Shown: one piece after another, positions 1-9,183 of the stretch
Layout: every line of letters starts with the position of its first letter
Numbering within the stretch: the stretch's first letter is position 1
Assembly (NCBI GenBank): GCA_030606485.1
Contig: JAUWGH010000002.1
Location: forward strand, 409,767-473,766
DNA from: Promethearchaeota archaeon
GTDB lineage: Archaea; Asgardarchaeota; Lokiarchaeia; Sigyniarchaeales; SOKP01
Reading direction: 5' to 3'
DNA length: 64,000 bases
Position numbers and translations under genes: made by a program
Notes under the pieces: model-generated
Seen by the model: only the letters and a program-made list of their open reading frames with translations
What the model was told of the DNA's origin: nothing
The model's database searches: none

Positions 1-932
1 ATATAACAATGATCAAACAAAATTGAATTTGAAATTTCGCAATTATCACAAATCTTAGAATATTTTCCAACTATTACATTAGGACCTATTCTTGAATTGT
101 TTTCGATTATAACATTTTGATCGAGAGCAACGGGGGGGATTATTTCTACATTTTTACCTATTTTACAACCTTCACTTATTAGTTTTTTCTGATCTTTACC
201 TTTTTCTTGAAAAAGATTTTCTAATATCATGAAATTTCCATAAAAATAATCTTCAGGTAAGCCAATATCTTTCCATATACCCGAAATCTCATACGCATAT
301 AAATTATCTTCTTTCGCTAAAACTGGAAAAACCTTCCTTTCAATAGAAACAGGACGATCGGATTCAATATAGGATAATACTTCATTTTCAAGAACATAAA
401 TACCAGCATTTATTGGCATCGGTTTAATTTCAGAAATAGTATCATCTATGATTTTTTTTTCTAGAAATTTAATAATACGAGAGTTATTATCAATAACTAG
501 TGTTCCATAGCGCCGTGGATCCTCAACTGTATAACTACTAATAGTGCCTAATCCGCCGTAATTCTTGTGAGCCTTTAGCATTTGGGAAAAATCAAAATAA
601 CTTATAACATCACCGTTTAACATGAAGAAATTATCAGTTCCAATTAAATTTTCAGCCAATTTTACTGCACCCGCCGTTCCCATAGGTTCTTTTTCCTCTG
701 TATAATAAATAGATATTCCCCATTTAGAACCATCACCAAAATAATTTTCTAGCTGATCTGACATGACACTTACAGCTAAAATTATTTCTTTTATACCAGC
801 TTTGATTAATCGTTTGATAGTATTTTCCATTAAGGGCACATTAACGATAGGAATTAGAGTTTTTGGGATTGTGCAAGTTAGTGGCCTTAACCTTGTACCC
901 CACCCACCACTTAAAATAACTGCTTTTGTCAA
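1..932 (-). CDS. NDP-sugar pyrophosphorylase, mannose-1-phosphate guanylyltransferase-like (3' end cut by window edge)
   Basis: Predicted to make an activated sugar (GDP-mannose or a related NDP-sugar) from NTP and a sugar-1-phosphate in the cytosol. The minus-strand frame opens with the nucleotide-binding signature GGWGTRLRPLT about ten residues from the start, followed by IPKTLIPI, then EEKEPMGTAGAV, NGDVIS and INAGIYVL. After about residue 240 it passes into hexapeptide-like left-handed beta-helix sequence (SEGCKIGKNVEII, NSRIGPNVIVGKYSKI). The order and wording resemble eukaryotic GMPPB more than bacterial RmlA. There is no ATG near the start. The chosen start is TTG at 932-930, preceded by an AAGGAAGG stretch about 8 bases upstream, and it lies 4 bases after the stop of the SIS gene, so the two are surely co-transcribed. 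The C-terminus continues beyond position 1. Substrate sugar is not proven. Confidence 0.85.
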   Translation of the reverse strand, partial: MTKAVILSGGWGTRLRPLTCTIPKTLIPIVNVPLMENTIKRLIKAGIKEIILAVSVMSDQLENYFGDGSKWGISIYYTEEKEPMGTAGAVKLAENLIGTDNFFMLNGDVISYFDFSQMLKAHKNYGGLGTISSYTVEDPRRYGTLVIDNNSRIIKFLEKKIIDDTISEIKPMPINAGIYVLENEVLSYIESDRPVSIERKVFPVLAKEDNLYAYEISGIWKDIGLPEDYFYGNFMILENLFQEKGKDQKKLISEGCKIGKNVEIIPPVALDQNVIIENNSRIGPNVIVGKYSKICDNCEISNSILFDHCY

Positions 933-936
933 ATAC

Positions 937-2088
937 TTAACCTTCCTTTGTTATTTTTGTTGAATATTTAAATTTTCCGGGATCTAACCCTTTTTTTAAT
1001 GCTAATTTATAAAAAATTAATTGTAATATCACAATCTCCATAATTGGGGCTATGTAAGGGTTTGTTACTTGATGTTTAAATATATATAATCTTTTATTTT
1101 CATTCCTTAAAAAATTTTGATTAGTAATATGAAAAATTTTACCTACACTCCATTTTTTTAGCAAGTTCTTTATTAATTGAGAATTTAATTCAAAATCTGG
1201 TAAACTCGAAGAGAGAACTACCATTTTAAAATCTTCATCAAGCATCTCAATACATCCATGTCGAAACAAGCCAACAGATAATGCCTCTGACTTTTCTTTA
1301 ACAATTTCTTTAAAATTGAGTGCAGCTTGATGTGCAGTTGCAATTGATGGACCTTTTGCAATAAATTCTAAGAATTTTACATCTCTACCTAGAAATGAAA
1401 TTATTTTATCAATCTCATTACTTGTTTCATAAAAGATTTTATGAAAAAGTTGTATTTCTTCAAATAAAGACTCGATTTCATAAATTTCTGATTTTATTGA
1501 ATGCTTGCCATTAAAAAGATAATTCAGACATAAATATAAGGCTAAGATTGAGCATGTATATGTTTTAGACGTCGGACCATTTTCATAACCCGCTTTCATT
1601 AAAAAGCAAATATCACTAAATTTAAATAAGGAACTTTTAGGTTGATTTGTTAAACCAATAATTAAAGGTGGCTTTTGATAATTTCTTAATTTTTCTAATA
1701 ACTTAACTAATTCCCCAGATTCCCCAGATTGAGACACACAAAAAATTAATACATTTTGAAATGATATATATAAATCTCTCTCTGTTTCCATTGGTAAAGA
1801 ATTATATAAAAACTCTGAAGTGTCTCTTAGATCGCAAATTATTCCTTTGGAATTTAAAAAGTAATAAGGGATATAACAACAAAAAAGACTCGAACCCATC
1901 CCAGTGAAGATTATATATTTTATCTCTCTTAATTGAATTTCTTTTTTTAATTTAAATAGAAGGTCTAAACCCTCAGTTTGAAAATAATTTAATGTATTTT
2001 TCAAGGTAAAGGTTTGATCCAGAATTTCCTCTAAAAAATCATTCACATTTTTATCGGATTTCAATAAATTTTTCATCCCATTATTCAA
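937..2088 (-). CDS. SIS-domain sugar isomerase/deaminase-like protein (GlmS isomerase-half homologue)
   Basis: A 383-residue protein with two SIS (phosphosugar isomerase) domains and no glutaminase domain. The first SIS carries FTGMGSS and the phosphate-binding SQSGESGE near residues 120-127. The second has AAxNFKEIVKEKSEAL and FRHGCIEML, the counterpart of the LKLKE/HGP region of GlmS. Without the glutaminase half it cannot use glutamine by itself, so it probably isomerises or deaminates an amino sugar phosphate using free ammonia, or works as an AgaS-like enzyme. The downstream sugar nucleotidyltransferase starts 4 bases after its stop, which suggests joint supply of an activated sugar for glycoconjugates. 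The ATG at 2088 lies in an AT-rich leader. Exact substrate unknown. Confidence 0.8.
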   Translation of the reverse strand: MNNGMKNLLKSDKNVNDFLEEILDQTFTLKNTLNYFQTEGLDLLFKLKKEIQLREIKYIIFTGMGSSLFCCYIPYYFLNSKGIICDLRDTSEFLYNSLPMETERDLYISFQNVLIFCVSQSGESGELVKLLEKLRNYQKPPLIIGLTNQPKSSLFKFSDICFLMKAGYENGPTSKTYTCSILALYLCLNYLFNGKHSIKSEIYEIESLFEEIQLFHKIFYETSNEIDKIISFLGRDVKFLEFIAKGPSIATAHQAALNFKEIVKEKSEALSVGLFRHGCIEMLDEDFKMVVLSSSLPDFELNSQLIKNLLKKWSVGKIFHITNQNFLRNENKRLYIFKHQVTNPYIAPIMEIVILQLIFYKLALKKGLDPGKFKYSTKITKEG

Positions 2089-2208
2089 AAATAGTTGTAA
2101 GTAAAAATTATAATAATTTACAATTTATGTGAATAAAAAATAAAAGCCATAATAAATATATATAACTTAATTTAGTAATTCACTTAAAACGATAAATTTT
2201 TGATTGAT

Positions 2209-2583
2209 ATGTTGTGTCCTCACGGCTTAGACAATATTGCCTGCCCAATATGCCGAATTGGTATTAAAGTAATGCCTCCCGTTCGTTTAGAGATTGAAGA
2301 TTCTCAATCAAAAATATTACAACAGATAAACCCGGCAATAAAAGAAATTAGAGATAATAGAATTAAAATATTTAATTTATTAACTGATATAAAACCAAAT
2401 TTGAGTTTTAATCCAAATTTATTTATACCAGAACCACCTTCAATTGGCAAAATCTCATTAATGAACCCTCCTATATACAAAAGATTGAAGGAACTAGATG
2501 CTGAAATCCCTAAAGAATTTAATCCACTTCAAGAGGTTTCAGTAAAACTGCCAGATGGGAAGATTAAAAAAACTAAATTATAA
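2209..2583 (+). CDS. small protein with N-terminal CPHG-CPIC zinc motif
   Basis: A hypothetical protein of about 124 residues. It opens MLCPHGLDNIACPICRIG, a compact CxH/CxxC set likely to bind zinc. The rest is proline- and isoleucine-rich with FNPNLFIPEPPSIG, followed by a lysine-rich tail; no enzyme motif is visible. The frame also allows a TTG start 9 bases upstream (2200), but the ATG at 2209 puts the zinc motif at the extreme N-terminus and is preferred. It lies upstream of the DUF1015 gene on the same strand with a 63-base gap and may share its transcript. Function not recognised. Confidence 0.6.
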   Translation: MLCPHGLDNIACPICRIGIKVMPPVRLEIEDSQSKILQQINPAIKEIRDNRIKIFNLLTDIKPNLSFNPNLFIPEPPSIGKISLMNPPIYKRLKELDAEIPKEFNPLQEVSVKLPDGKIKKTKL

Positions 2584-2646
2584 TCAATTAGATTATAATT
2601 GAGTAATAGAAACTAATTTAAAAGCTCCCATCTATTAATATATATT

Positions 2647-3852
2647 ATGGTTAAAATAGCAGCCCTGCAACCTTATCTTCCAAATAACCCAGTAGAATTC
2701 ACTACTAATCCATATGATATAATTGGAAAAGAAGAAGAACAGCAATTAAAACAAAATCCAAATTCATTAATTCATCTGATTTTACCTGATGGTGAAGGTG
2801 ACGAAATTTATCAAAATGCTGCCAAAGCCTATAAAAAATTTAACGATGATAATATTGTTACTTATGAAAAAACACCAAGTATTTTCGTTTATCGTCAAGA
2901 ATCAGAACAATTTAATCAACAGGGTTTTATAATTGGGCTTTCACTTCAAGATTATGAAGATGGGAACATAGTAAAACACGAACATACTAGAGAAAAACCA
3001 CTCAGAGATCGTACAAATCACATTGTCTCAACTAATGTTGCTGCGGGGCTTGTATGGTCAGTATATCGTTCTGATAATAAAATTAATCAATTATTAGAAC
3101 AAATTAAACAAAAAAAACCAAAGTTTGATTTTAAAAAATATGGATATCGTAATATCCTTTGGCAAGAGACAGACCCCAAGATTATCAAGCAATTAACAGA
3201 ACTCTTTCAAGATAAAAAAGTCTATATTGCTGATGGTCATCATCGAGCAGCTAGTGCTGCAAAGTATCGCAAAATTAAATTGAATGAATTAAAAGTATCT
3301 AATGATTATGATGCTCCATGGCAATATTTATTGTCTTATGTAGCGTCTGACGATCAAATTCGAATATTACCCTATAATCGGGTAATTAAACGATTACAGA
3401 TGGAGGAAAAAGAATTTTTAGATAAATTAGAAGAAATCTATAAGATAACCCCTATGAAACAAGCATTTAATCCCGAAAATAAAAATCATATTGCCATATG
3501 TATTAATGGTAAATGGTTTAAACTAACAGTTATAGATAAATCATTTAAATCAAAGCGTGATAGCTTGGATGTAGCAATTCTTCAAGATAAGGTTTTAGAA
3601 CCAATTTTAGGAATTTCCGATCCTCGCTCTGATGAAAATATCTTTTTTGTAGGTGGTATCCAAGATCCAATTAAGATGGAGAAATATGTAGTCGATGAAG
3701 GAAATGATTTGTTTATCAACCTTTTTCCTGTTGATATACGAGATCTAGAGTCTATTGCTGATAAGGGAGGAGTTATGCCTCCAAAATCAACATGGTTTGA
3801 CCCAAAAGTTCTTTCTGGCTTAGTTCTTCACGATTTAACTATAGAGTGGTAA
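2647..3852 (+). CDS. DUF1015 family protein, candidate step in serine biosynthesis
   Basis: A 401-residue member of the DUF1015 (PF06245) family. Marks are the opening MVKIAALQPY, the NPYDII segment near residue 22, LPDGEG, and the conserved YIADGHHRAASA block around residues 194-205, whose Asp/His residues look like an active site. The family is distantly linked to ParB/SerK-type serine kinases. From memory, it has been proposed as an alternative phosphoserine phosphatase in anaerobes lacking SerB; I cannot verify that here. Context supports it: the gene converges, 7 bases apart, on a D-3-phosphoglycerate dehydrogenase, and a class V aminotransferase lies beyond. No HAD-type SerB is seen in the window. 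Family assignment is firm; the phosphatase role is inference. Confidence 0.8.
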   Translation: MVKIAALQPYLPNNPVEFTTNPYDIIGKEEEQQLKQNPNSLIHLILPDGEGDEIYQNAAKAYKKFNDDNIVTYEKTPSIFVYRQESEQFNQQGFIIGLSLQDYEDGNIVKHEHTREKPLRDRTNHIVSTNVAAGLVWSVYRSDNKINQLLEQIKQKKPKFDFKKYGYRNILWQETDPKIIKQLTELFQDKKVYIADGHHRAASAAKYRKIKLNELKVSNDYDAPWQYLLSYVASDDQIRILPYNRVIKRLQMEEKEFLDKLEEIYKITPMKQAFNPENKNHIAICINGKWFKLTVIDKSFKSKRDSLDVAILQDKVLEPILGISDPRSDENIFFVGGIQDPIKMEKYVVDEGNDLFINLFPVDIRDLESIADKGGVMPPKSTWFDPKVLSGLVLHDLTIEW

Positions 3853-3859
3853 TAATTTG

Positions 3860-4792
3860 TTATGACTTCTTTAAAAAATTTGACATTTTTTCAGCGATCA
3901 TAACAGCTGCTTGAACTTGTGTTTCTTTTGTTTGGCTTCCTATATGAGGAGTTAGGATTAAATTACCTTCAAATTCCCATAATTCCTTTTCTTTAAGTGG
4001 TTCTTCTTTATACACATCAAGGGCAGCACCTCCGATTTCCTTATTTTTCAAAGCTTTCAATAACGCCATGTCATCAATTAATTTTCCTCTAGCAGTATTG
4101 ATAATTATTGAATTTTCCTTCATTAATTTTAATCTACTCTCATTGATGATATTTTCAGTTTTAGGTGTTACAGGCAGATGTAAAGAGATAATTTGAGCAT
4201 CTTGTAGTAATTCATCTACAGATGAATAAATACTACACCCTATTTGTTTAGCTTCTTCTATTGCTTTTGGACCTTTACTAAATCGGGAATATACACCAAC
4301 GCTCATCCCTAATGCTAATGCTCTTTTAGCCAATTCTTTAGCAATATTTCCAAAACCAACTAAACCTAATTTTTTCCCTTTTAGTGTATAACCTAAATAT
4401 TGACTTTTATTCCATTCTCCAATATGCATAGTTCGATCAGCATTTGAAATATATCTTGCCAAAGTAAACATTAATCCAAGCGCTAATTCTGCTACAGAAA
4501 CGGAAGGCGCCTCCGGCGTATTTAAAACTTCTATGTTTAATTCTGCAGCTTTTTCCCGATCAATATTATCCAGTCCAACCCCAGCTCTTCCAATCACTTT
4601 TAAATTGTTTGCATTTTCTAAGACTGCTGCGGTTAATTTGGTTCTTGAACGAACTACGATTCCGTCATATTCTCCAATTTCTTTTTTCAACTCATCATTT
4701 GTTATTGTGAAATTCTTTACAACATCAAAGCCATTATCTTGAAATATTTTAATTCCTTCTTCTTGGAGCTTATCACTAATTAGAATTTTCAT
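3860..4792 (-). CDS. serA: D-3-phosphoglycerate dehydrogenase-like 2-hydroxyacid dehydrogenase
   Basis: NAD-dependent dehydrogenase of 310 residues, the short form without the C-terminal ASB and ACT regulatory domains of bacterial SerA. The substrate-binding segment RAGVGLDNID lies near residues 69-78, the Rossmann loop is GFGNIA at 146-151, catalytic Arg is in NTARGKLID, Glu in DVYKEEPL, and the catalytic His is in LTPHIGS. It would oxidise 3-phosphoglycerate to 3-phosphohydroxypyruvate, the first step to serine. The short form also fits glyoxylate/hydroxypyruvate reductase, but the adjacent DUF1015 and aminotransferase genes favour serine synthesis. Lack of an ACT domain implies no serine feedback through this chain. 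Confidence 0.82.
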   Translation of the reverse strand: MKILISDKLQEEGIKIFQDNGFDVVKNFTITNDELKKEIGEYDGIVVRSRTKLTAAVLENANNLKVIGRAGVGLDNIDREKAAELNIEVLNTPEAPSVSVAELALGLMFTLARYISNADRTMHIGEWNKSQYLGYTLKGKKLGLVGFGNIAKELAKRALALGMSVGVYSRFSKGPKAIEEAKQIGCSIYSSVDELLQDAQIISLHLPVTPKTENIINESRLKLMKENSIIINTARGKLIDDMALLKALKNKEIGGAALDVYKEEPLKEKELWEFEGNLILTPHIGSQTKETQVQAAVMIAEKMSNFLKKS

Positions 4793-4916
4793 TTATATCA
4801 ATTTTACATAATTTTATTTAATTGGATAATACTTTTAGTAAATTAAGGTTTAAAGAATTTTTTGTTAACTTTCAAAAAAAAGAATATAATATCTTAATAG
4901 ATATGAATTAGATAAT

Positions 4917-5130
4917 TAGAGTAAATCTTTTTTACATATTTTAATATTTCAGTTATGAAAGGATTTTTCTCGTCAATCATCTCCAGTTGCAAAAGACCCA
5001 AAATGATATATTGAACTAATTGGAAATTTTTCTTTTTATCCTTTAATATAATCTTTTAGTTCTTTATCAATTTTTTTCGGTCATCAATATTGATTCGGCA
5101 TAATTTATACATTTTTTAGCATCTTCCTCC
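4917..5130 (-). pseudogene. decayed nucleotidyltransferase-like (MNT/HEPN type) relic
   Basis: No intact frame exists between the dehydrogenase and the small zinc protein, but the minus strand keeps coding-like pieces. One frame reads EEEDAKKCINYAESIL and then stops. Another, at about 4977-5036, reads ISSIYHFGSFATGDD, which looks like the helical GSxARGD signature of minimal nucleotidyltransferases, flanked by in-frame stops on both sides. The best reading is a dead nucleotidyltransferase, possibly once part of a HEPN/MNT toxin-antitoxin pair. The evidence is a single motif in a broken frame, so confidence is modest. Confidence 0.4.
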
Positions 5131-5145
5131 TCATAAAACAATGAT

Positions 5146-5379
5146 TTAATCTTTTAAAATTCCCATTGCTTCGTCAATTGTTAAATTCTTTAACTCTTTT
5201 GCTTTTTCATAGTGTATTTCACAAAACCATTCAGCATAAGGTGGATGTCCAACCATTCCTTTTTTTTCCATCGTTTTCTGCCATTCTTTATCAGATTGAC
5301 GTTTTTTAAAATATATTAGCCCTCCATCATCTGGATAATCTAATCTTTTATGACAAATACAGCAAATTGGAGGTTTCAT
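5146..5379 (-). CDS. small cysteine-rich hypothetical protein
   Basis: A 77-residue protein starting MKPPICCICHKRLD, with a second potential ligand set WFCEIHYEKA near residues 51-60; CxxC plus CxxH is a plausible single zinc site. It is mostly polar with a charged C-terminus and no membrane segment. It sits 57 bases downstream of the class V aminotransferase on the same strand and may be carried on that transcript. Similar tiny zinc proteins recur in this window. Function unknown. Confidence 0.55.
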   Translation of the reverse strand: MKPPICCICHKRLDYPDDGGLIYFKKRQSDKEWQKTMEKKGMVGHPPYAEWFCEIHYEKAKELKNLTIDEAMGILKD

Positions 5380-5436
5380 AATAAAATTTCCCGAATTTTA
5401 AAAAAAAGATATATAAATAAATTATAATATTTCTTT

Positions 5437-6549
5437 TTACTTTAATTCTGAGACAATTTCTGCCAAAATATTTAACATTTCTTCAAGATCTTTTAAAGTT
5501 ATTTCGCCCATATGTCCAATTCTGAAAGTTTTATTCTTTAAGGAGCCATAACCATTTACAATTCGATAACCTTTCCCCAATAATATAGAGACCATTTTTC
5601 CAATATCGATGTTTAATGTATTTTTCATAGTAGAGACTGTATTTGACTCATATCCTTTTTCAGGAAACATATCAAAATTTATTTCTTTTGCCCATGTTCT
5701 TGTGCGCTTTCCAAGCTGTTCGTGTCTTTCAAATCTTTTTTCTAGCCCTTCTTGGTTTATAATATAGTCTAATTGAGCAGCTAAAGCTCTAATTTGTGGG
5801 ATAGGTGGCGTAGTTGGAGTCTGATGAACTTCATTCTTTTTAAGTAAGCCAAGAAAATCGAAATATAGACCTCTATTTTTCACTTGAGATGCTTTATCGA
5901 TTGCAGCTTCTGATATCGAACATACCGCCAACCCTGGTGCAATAGAAAAACACTTTTGAACGGAAGCCAAACAAATATCTATTCCTAATTTGTCAACCTC
6001 GACTTTTACACCCGCCATCGATGAGGTTGCATCCACACACACTAAGGCACCATAATCTTTAATAACCGGGACTACTTCATCAATCGGGTTATAAACTCCG
6101 GTTGATGTTTCATTTGATTGTATAAAGACAACAGAATATTTATCCTTGTTTAGAGATTCTTGAGCGAATTCTGGCGTTATAGCTTTACCCCATTCAACAC
6201 CTTCTTTCACTGAATTTTTACCATTACTAACTCCAATCTGATACCAACGATCTCCGAACGCTCCAATTGAAAAAAATAATGCTTTTTCATCATCTTTAAC
6301 CAAATTCCTTACACAAGCCTCCATAATACCGGTTGCACTAGATGTAAATATAAGACTTTTATTAGAAGTATATAAAACTTTTTTTAGTCCTTCTTCAACA
6401 AGTTGGTGCATTTCTGAATATGGTTTAGATCTATGTGTATCATTAGGTTTAGCCATTTCTTTTAATATTCTCTCTGGAACATACACAGGCCCGGGGGTGA
6501 ATAATTTTAATTGAGAACCCTTTTCTTTATTAAAATGAATTTCAGACAT
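5437..6549 (-). CDS. class V PLP aminotransferase (serine-pyruvate / alanine-glyoxylate type)
   Basis: PLP-dependent transaminase of 370 residues. Family marks are FTPGPVYVPERIL at 17-29, the phosphate-binding SSATGIMEA, the cofactor aspartate in VCVDATSSMAG (D173), and the Schiff-base lysine in SVQKCFS (K199). The C-terminal FRIGHMGE is typical of the AGXT/SPT group. Archaea lacking classical SerC often use such enzymes for phosphohydroxypyruvate or glyoxylate amination. Next to a SerA-like dehydrogenase and DUF1015, a serine-pathway job is likely. It is divergent from the class I aminotransferase at 6708, with a 158-base AT-rich region between them that must hold both promoters. Substrate choice is inferred from context. 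Confidence 0.85.
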   Translation of the reverse strand: MSEIHFNKEKGSQLKLFTPGPVYVPERILKEMAKPNDTHRSKPYSEMHQLVEEGLKKVLYTSNKSLIFTSSATGIMEACVRNLVKDDEKALFFSIGAFGDRWYQIGVSNGKNSVKEGVEWGKAITPEFAQESLNKDKYSVVFIQSNETSTGVYNPIDEVVPVIKDYGALVCVDATSSMAGVKVEVDKLGIDICLASVQKCFSIAPGLAVCSISEAAIDKASQVKNRGLYFDFLGLLKKNEVHQTPTTPPIPQIRALAAQLDYIINQEGLEKRFERHEQLGKRTRTWAKEINFDMFPEKGYESNTVSTMKNTLNIDIGKMVSILLGKGYRIVNGYGSLKNKTFRIGHMGEITLKDLEEMLNILAEIVSELK

Positions 6550-6707
6550 AGTTTAATCAACATACATAGTTTATTGAAAATTTTTATTTTAATTTATAAA
6601 ATAATAGTGTAAACTTTGATATTATTTTTTATATTTTTAATTGACCAAGAGTAATAATTGTTTCCTTAATAAATAATAATTAAAAATTAAATCTATTTTT
6701 ATAAAAT

Positions 6708-7898
6708 ATGAAATATGCTGAAAGAATGGATCGACTGGGATCGGAAACTGCGTTCGAAGTACTCCGACAAATTCAATCTTTCCCAAAAGAAAGACAGGAA
6801 AATATTATTTCATTTGCAATAGGAGAACCAGATTTTAATACTCCTGAGCACATTAAAGAAGCGGGAATTAATGCAATAAAAGAAGATTATACACATTATA
6901 CACCTTCAGCAGGAATTCCAGAGCTCAGAAAATCTATTGCTGATTACGTCTCTGAAGAAAAAAATATTTCAATAGGACCAGAGAATATTGTGGTTTATCC
7001 GGCTGCGAAAATAATTTTGAGCTTTGCAATCCTTACATGCACTAATCCTGGAGATGAAGTTATTTACCCCAATCCTGGATATCCAATATATGAGAGTTTA
7101 ATTAATGTATTTGGATGTAAACCTATTCCTGCCCAGTTATGGGAGTATGCTGATTTTAATCATAATACTGATGAGCTCCGAGAGCTCATAACCGATAAGA
7201 CAAAATTAATTATAACAAATAGCCCTCAAAATCCTACAGGTTCGATTTTAAATAAAAATAACCTTGAAGCGATTTCGGAAATTGCCTTAGAGAATGATAT
7301 TTGGATTTTATCAGATGAAATATATTCGAATATGGTTTATGATAATATAAAATATTACAGTATAGCGGCTGCTCCCGATATGCAGCAAAGAACAATTATT
7401 TTAGATGGGTTTTCCAAATTCTTCGCTATGACAGGGTGGAGACTTGGGTATAGCATAACTAATACAACAATTGCTGAATATTTTGCTAAATGGTCAACAA
7501 ATATTGTCTCATGTCCTGCTTCATTCACTCAGATGGCAGGATTAACCGCAATGTTAGAGGATAAATCTCCGTCATTGGAGATGGTAAGGGAATTTGATAA
7601 ACGCCGTAATTTAATTTGCGAAAAACTTAATTCTATTGATGGAATTTCAGTTCGGAAACCAAAGGGGGCGTTCTATGTGTTTGCGAACGTAACAGAAGCA
7701 TGCACAAAATTAAGATTAAGAGATTCTTTAGAATTCCAGGAATTTTTATTGGAAAAAGCGGATGTGGCAGTATTATCTAGAGATTATTTTGGAACTCGAG
7801 CTCCTAAAGAAAATCAGGAATATGTAAGATTTTCTTATTGTGTTTCTCAAGAGGATATTATTAAAGGAATAGATCGAATACAAGAAGCTGTTGAATAA
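6708..7898 (+). CDS. class I/II PLP aminotransferase (aspartate/alanine type)
   Basis: A 396-residue fold-type I aminotransferase. It shows SFAIGEPDFNTP near 35-46, YTPSAGIPELR, the substrate-carboxylate and cofactor segment TNSPQNPTGSI (170-180), SDEIYSNMVY, and the Schiff-base lysine in DGFSKFFAMTGWRLGY (K237). The C-terminal VRFSYCVS supplies the second carboxylate-binding Arg. Length and motifs match archaeal AspC/AlaT-like enzymes that move amino groups between glutamate/2-oxoglutarate and aspartate, alanine or aromatic acids. The ATG at 6708 is the only sensible start. Neighbouring transamination genes suggest amino-acid biosynthesis; the precise substrate cannot be read from sequence. 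Confidence 0.88.
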   Translation: MKYAERMDRLGSETAFEVLRQIQSFPKERQENIISFAIGEPDFNTPEHIKEAGINAIKEDYTHYTPSAGIPELRKSIADYVSEEKNISIGPENIVVYPAAKIILSFAILTCTNPGDEVIYPNPGYPIYESLINVFGCKPIPAQLWEYADFNHNTDELRELITDKTKLIITNSPQNPTGSILNKNNLEAISEIALENDIWILSDEIYSNMVYDNIKYYSIAAAPDMQQRTIILDGFSKFFAMTGWRLGYSITNTTIAEYFAKWSTNIVSCPASFTQMAGLTAMLEDKSPSLEMVREFDKRRNLICEKLNSIDGISVRKPKGAFYVFANVTEACTKLRLRDSLEFQEFLLEKADVAVLSRDYFGTRAPKENQEYVRFSYCVSQEDIIKGIDRIQEAVE

Positions 7899-8075
7899 AT
7901 TTCAGTTTAAAGATTTCACGATAACAAAAAGAGAGCCCAGATTTAGTTTAAGTAGATTTATATCTAATTTCGTTTTTGACTAATTCAAAAATGTTTTATA
8001 TTAAAACAATGAATTATTACTTACCATATTTCATAAAAATAATTATAACAAAAATCAGTAAAGGAAGATTAAAAA

Positions 8076-9089
8076 ATGAGTATTGATATATCTGATGGTA
8101 TTGATGAGGGAAATCTAAGAATAAAAGTTTTAACAACTAATACAACAATTATAACTTTATTAACTGAGGAAAAATTTAATGGAAAAGTTATCCAACCAGG
8201 AACCACTGCTAATAGAGTAGTGGGCGAACATGGATTGGCAATGAGTATTGAAGTATTGGAGGGAGATACAACTCATCTTTTTTTATTAGATACCGGAGGG
8301 CTAATGCAAACGATAATTGAAAATAGTAAACAGCTTAATGTAAATTTAAATGAAGCTGAAAAATTAATCTTAAGTCATGGTCATATCGATCATTTTGGTG
8401 GATTAATGAAAGTAATTCCAGAACTAAAAGAAGGATGCGAGTTTTATTTGAATCCAAACTGCTTTAATCAAAATCATATTGTAATTACTAAATCTGGAGA
8501 TGAAATTCCTCCCGAAGAATTAGGGATTTCTTTAAAAAAATTAAATAAAGAAGGAAAACTAAAATTTTATGTAAAATTACCCCTACTTAACAAAAATTTA
8601 ATAGCCAATCTCGCAAATCAACAAAAAGTAAAAATTATTGAAACTATTAAGCCTGAAAAATTATATAATGGTATCACTACGAGCGGCGAAATTGAATTAT
8701 TTGATAAAAACGAAGTTACATCAGGATTTTATATTGAAAAAAGTAGAAAAGAGTTTGAAAAAAATTACTTCAGAGATGAAACATCAATTTATATTAATGT
8801 AAAAAATAAAGGCTTAGTTGTTCTTACAGGTTGCGGGCATTGCGGGATCATAAATACAATAAAACATGGGCAAAAATTAACTGGTATCGATAAGATTTAT
8901 GCGGTAATCGGGGGATTCCATGAGGAATGGAACTCGGATGAGATTATTGATAAAAAAGTTAAATATTTTGAAGAGATAAACCCTGAAATTATTTGTGGAA
9001 TGCATTGCACCGGCTTTAAATTTAATGCAAAAATGTCAAAGCATCCAGCTCATTCTCTTGGTATTGTAGGAACTGAATTTCATTTATAA
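8076..9089 (+). CDS. metallo-beta-lactamase-fold hydrolase (dihydropterin-phosphate synthase-like)
   Basis: A 337-residue MBL-fold metalloenzyme. The HxHxDH metal motif is LSHGHIDHFGGL near residues 102-113, followed by TGCGHCGIINTIKH and IGGFHEEW. The CGHCGI and GGFH wording is typical of the COG1237 group, annotated as 7,8-dihydropterin-6-methyl-4-(beta-D-ribofuranosyl)aminobenzene-5'-phosphate synthase, an activity reported in methanopterin biosynthesis. Whether this organism makes such a cofactor is not shown here. The start has a good leader, AAGGAAG about 10 bases upstream. A long T run follows the stop, consistent with a monocistronic unit. Confidence 0.8.
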   Translation: MSIDISDGIDEGNLRIKVLTTNTTIITLLTEEKFNGKVIQPGTTANRVVGEHGLAMSIEVLEGDTTHLFLLDTGGLMQTIIENSKQLNVNLNEAEKLILSHGHIDHFGGLMKVIPELKEGCEFYLNPNCFNQNHIVITKSGDEIPPEELGISLKKLNKEGKLKFYVKLPLLNKNLIANLANQQKVKIIETIKPEKLYNGITTSGEIELFDKNEVTSGFYIEKSRKEFEKNYFRDETSIYINVKNKGLVVLTGCGHCGIINTIKHGQKLTGIDKIYAVIGGFHEEWNSDEIIDKKVKYFEEINPEIICGMHCTGFKFNAKMSKHPAHSLGIVGTEFHL

Positions 9090-9100
9090 TTTTTTTTTTT
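9090..9100 (+). terminator. T-tract after the metallo-hydrolase gene
   Basis: Eleven consecutive T immediately after the stop of the MBL-fold gene. Archaeal intrinsic termination and aCPSF1/FttA-dependent 3'-end formation both use U-rich tracts without a required hairpin. No hairpin is evident. Assigned from composition and position only. Confidence 0.4.
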
Positions 9101-9183
9101 ATATCAAAAATTTCGATTTAATACTTCAAAAACATTTGGATTTTTAGATGAAATATTTCTTTTTAAATTTCTTACTAGATAGT

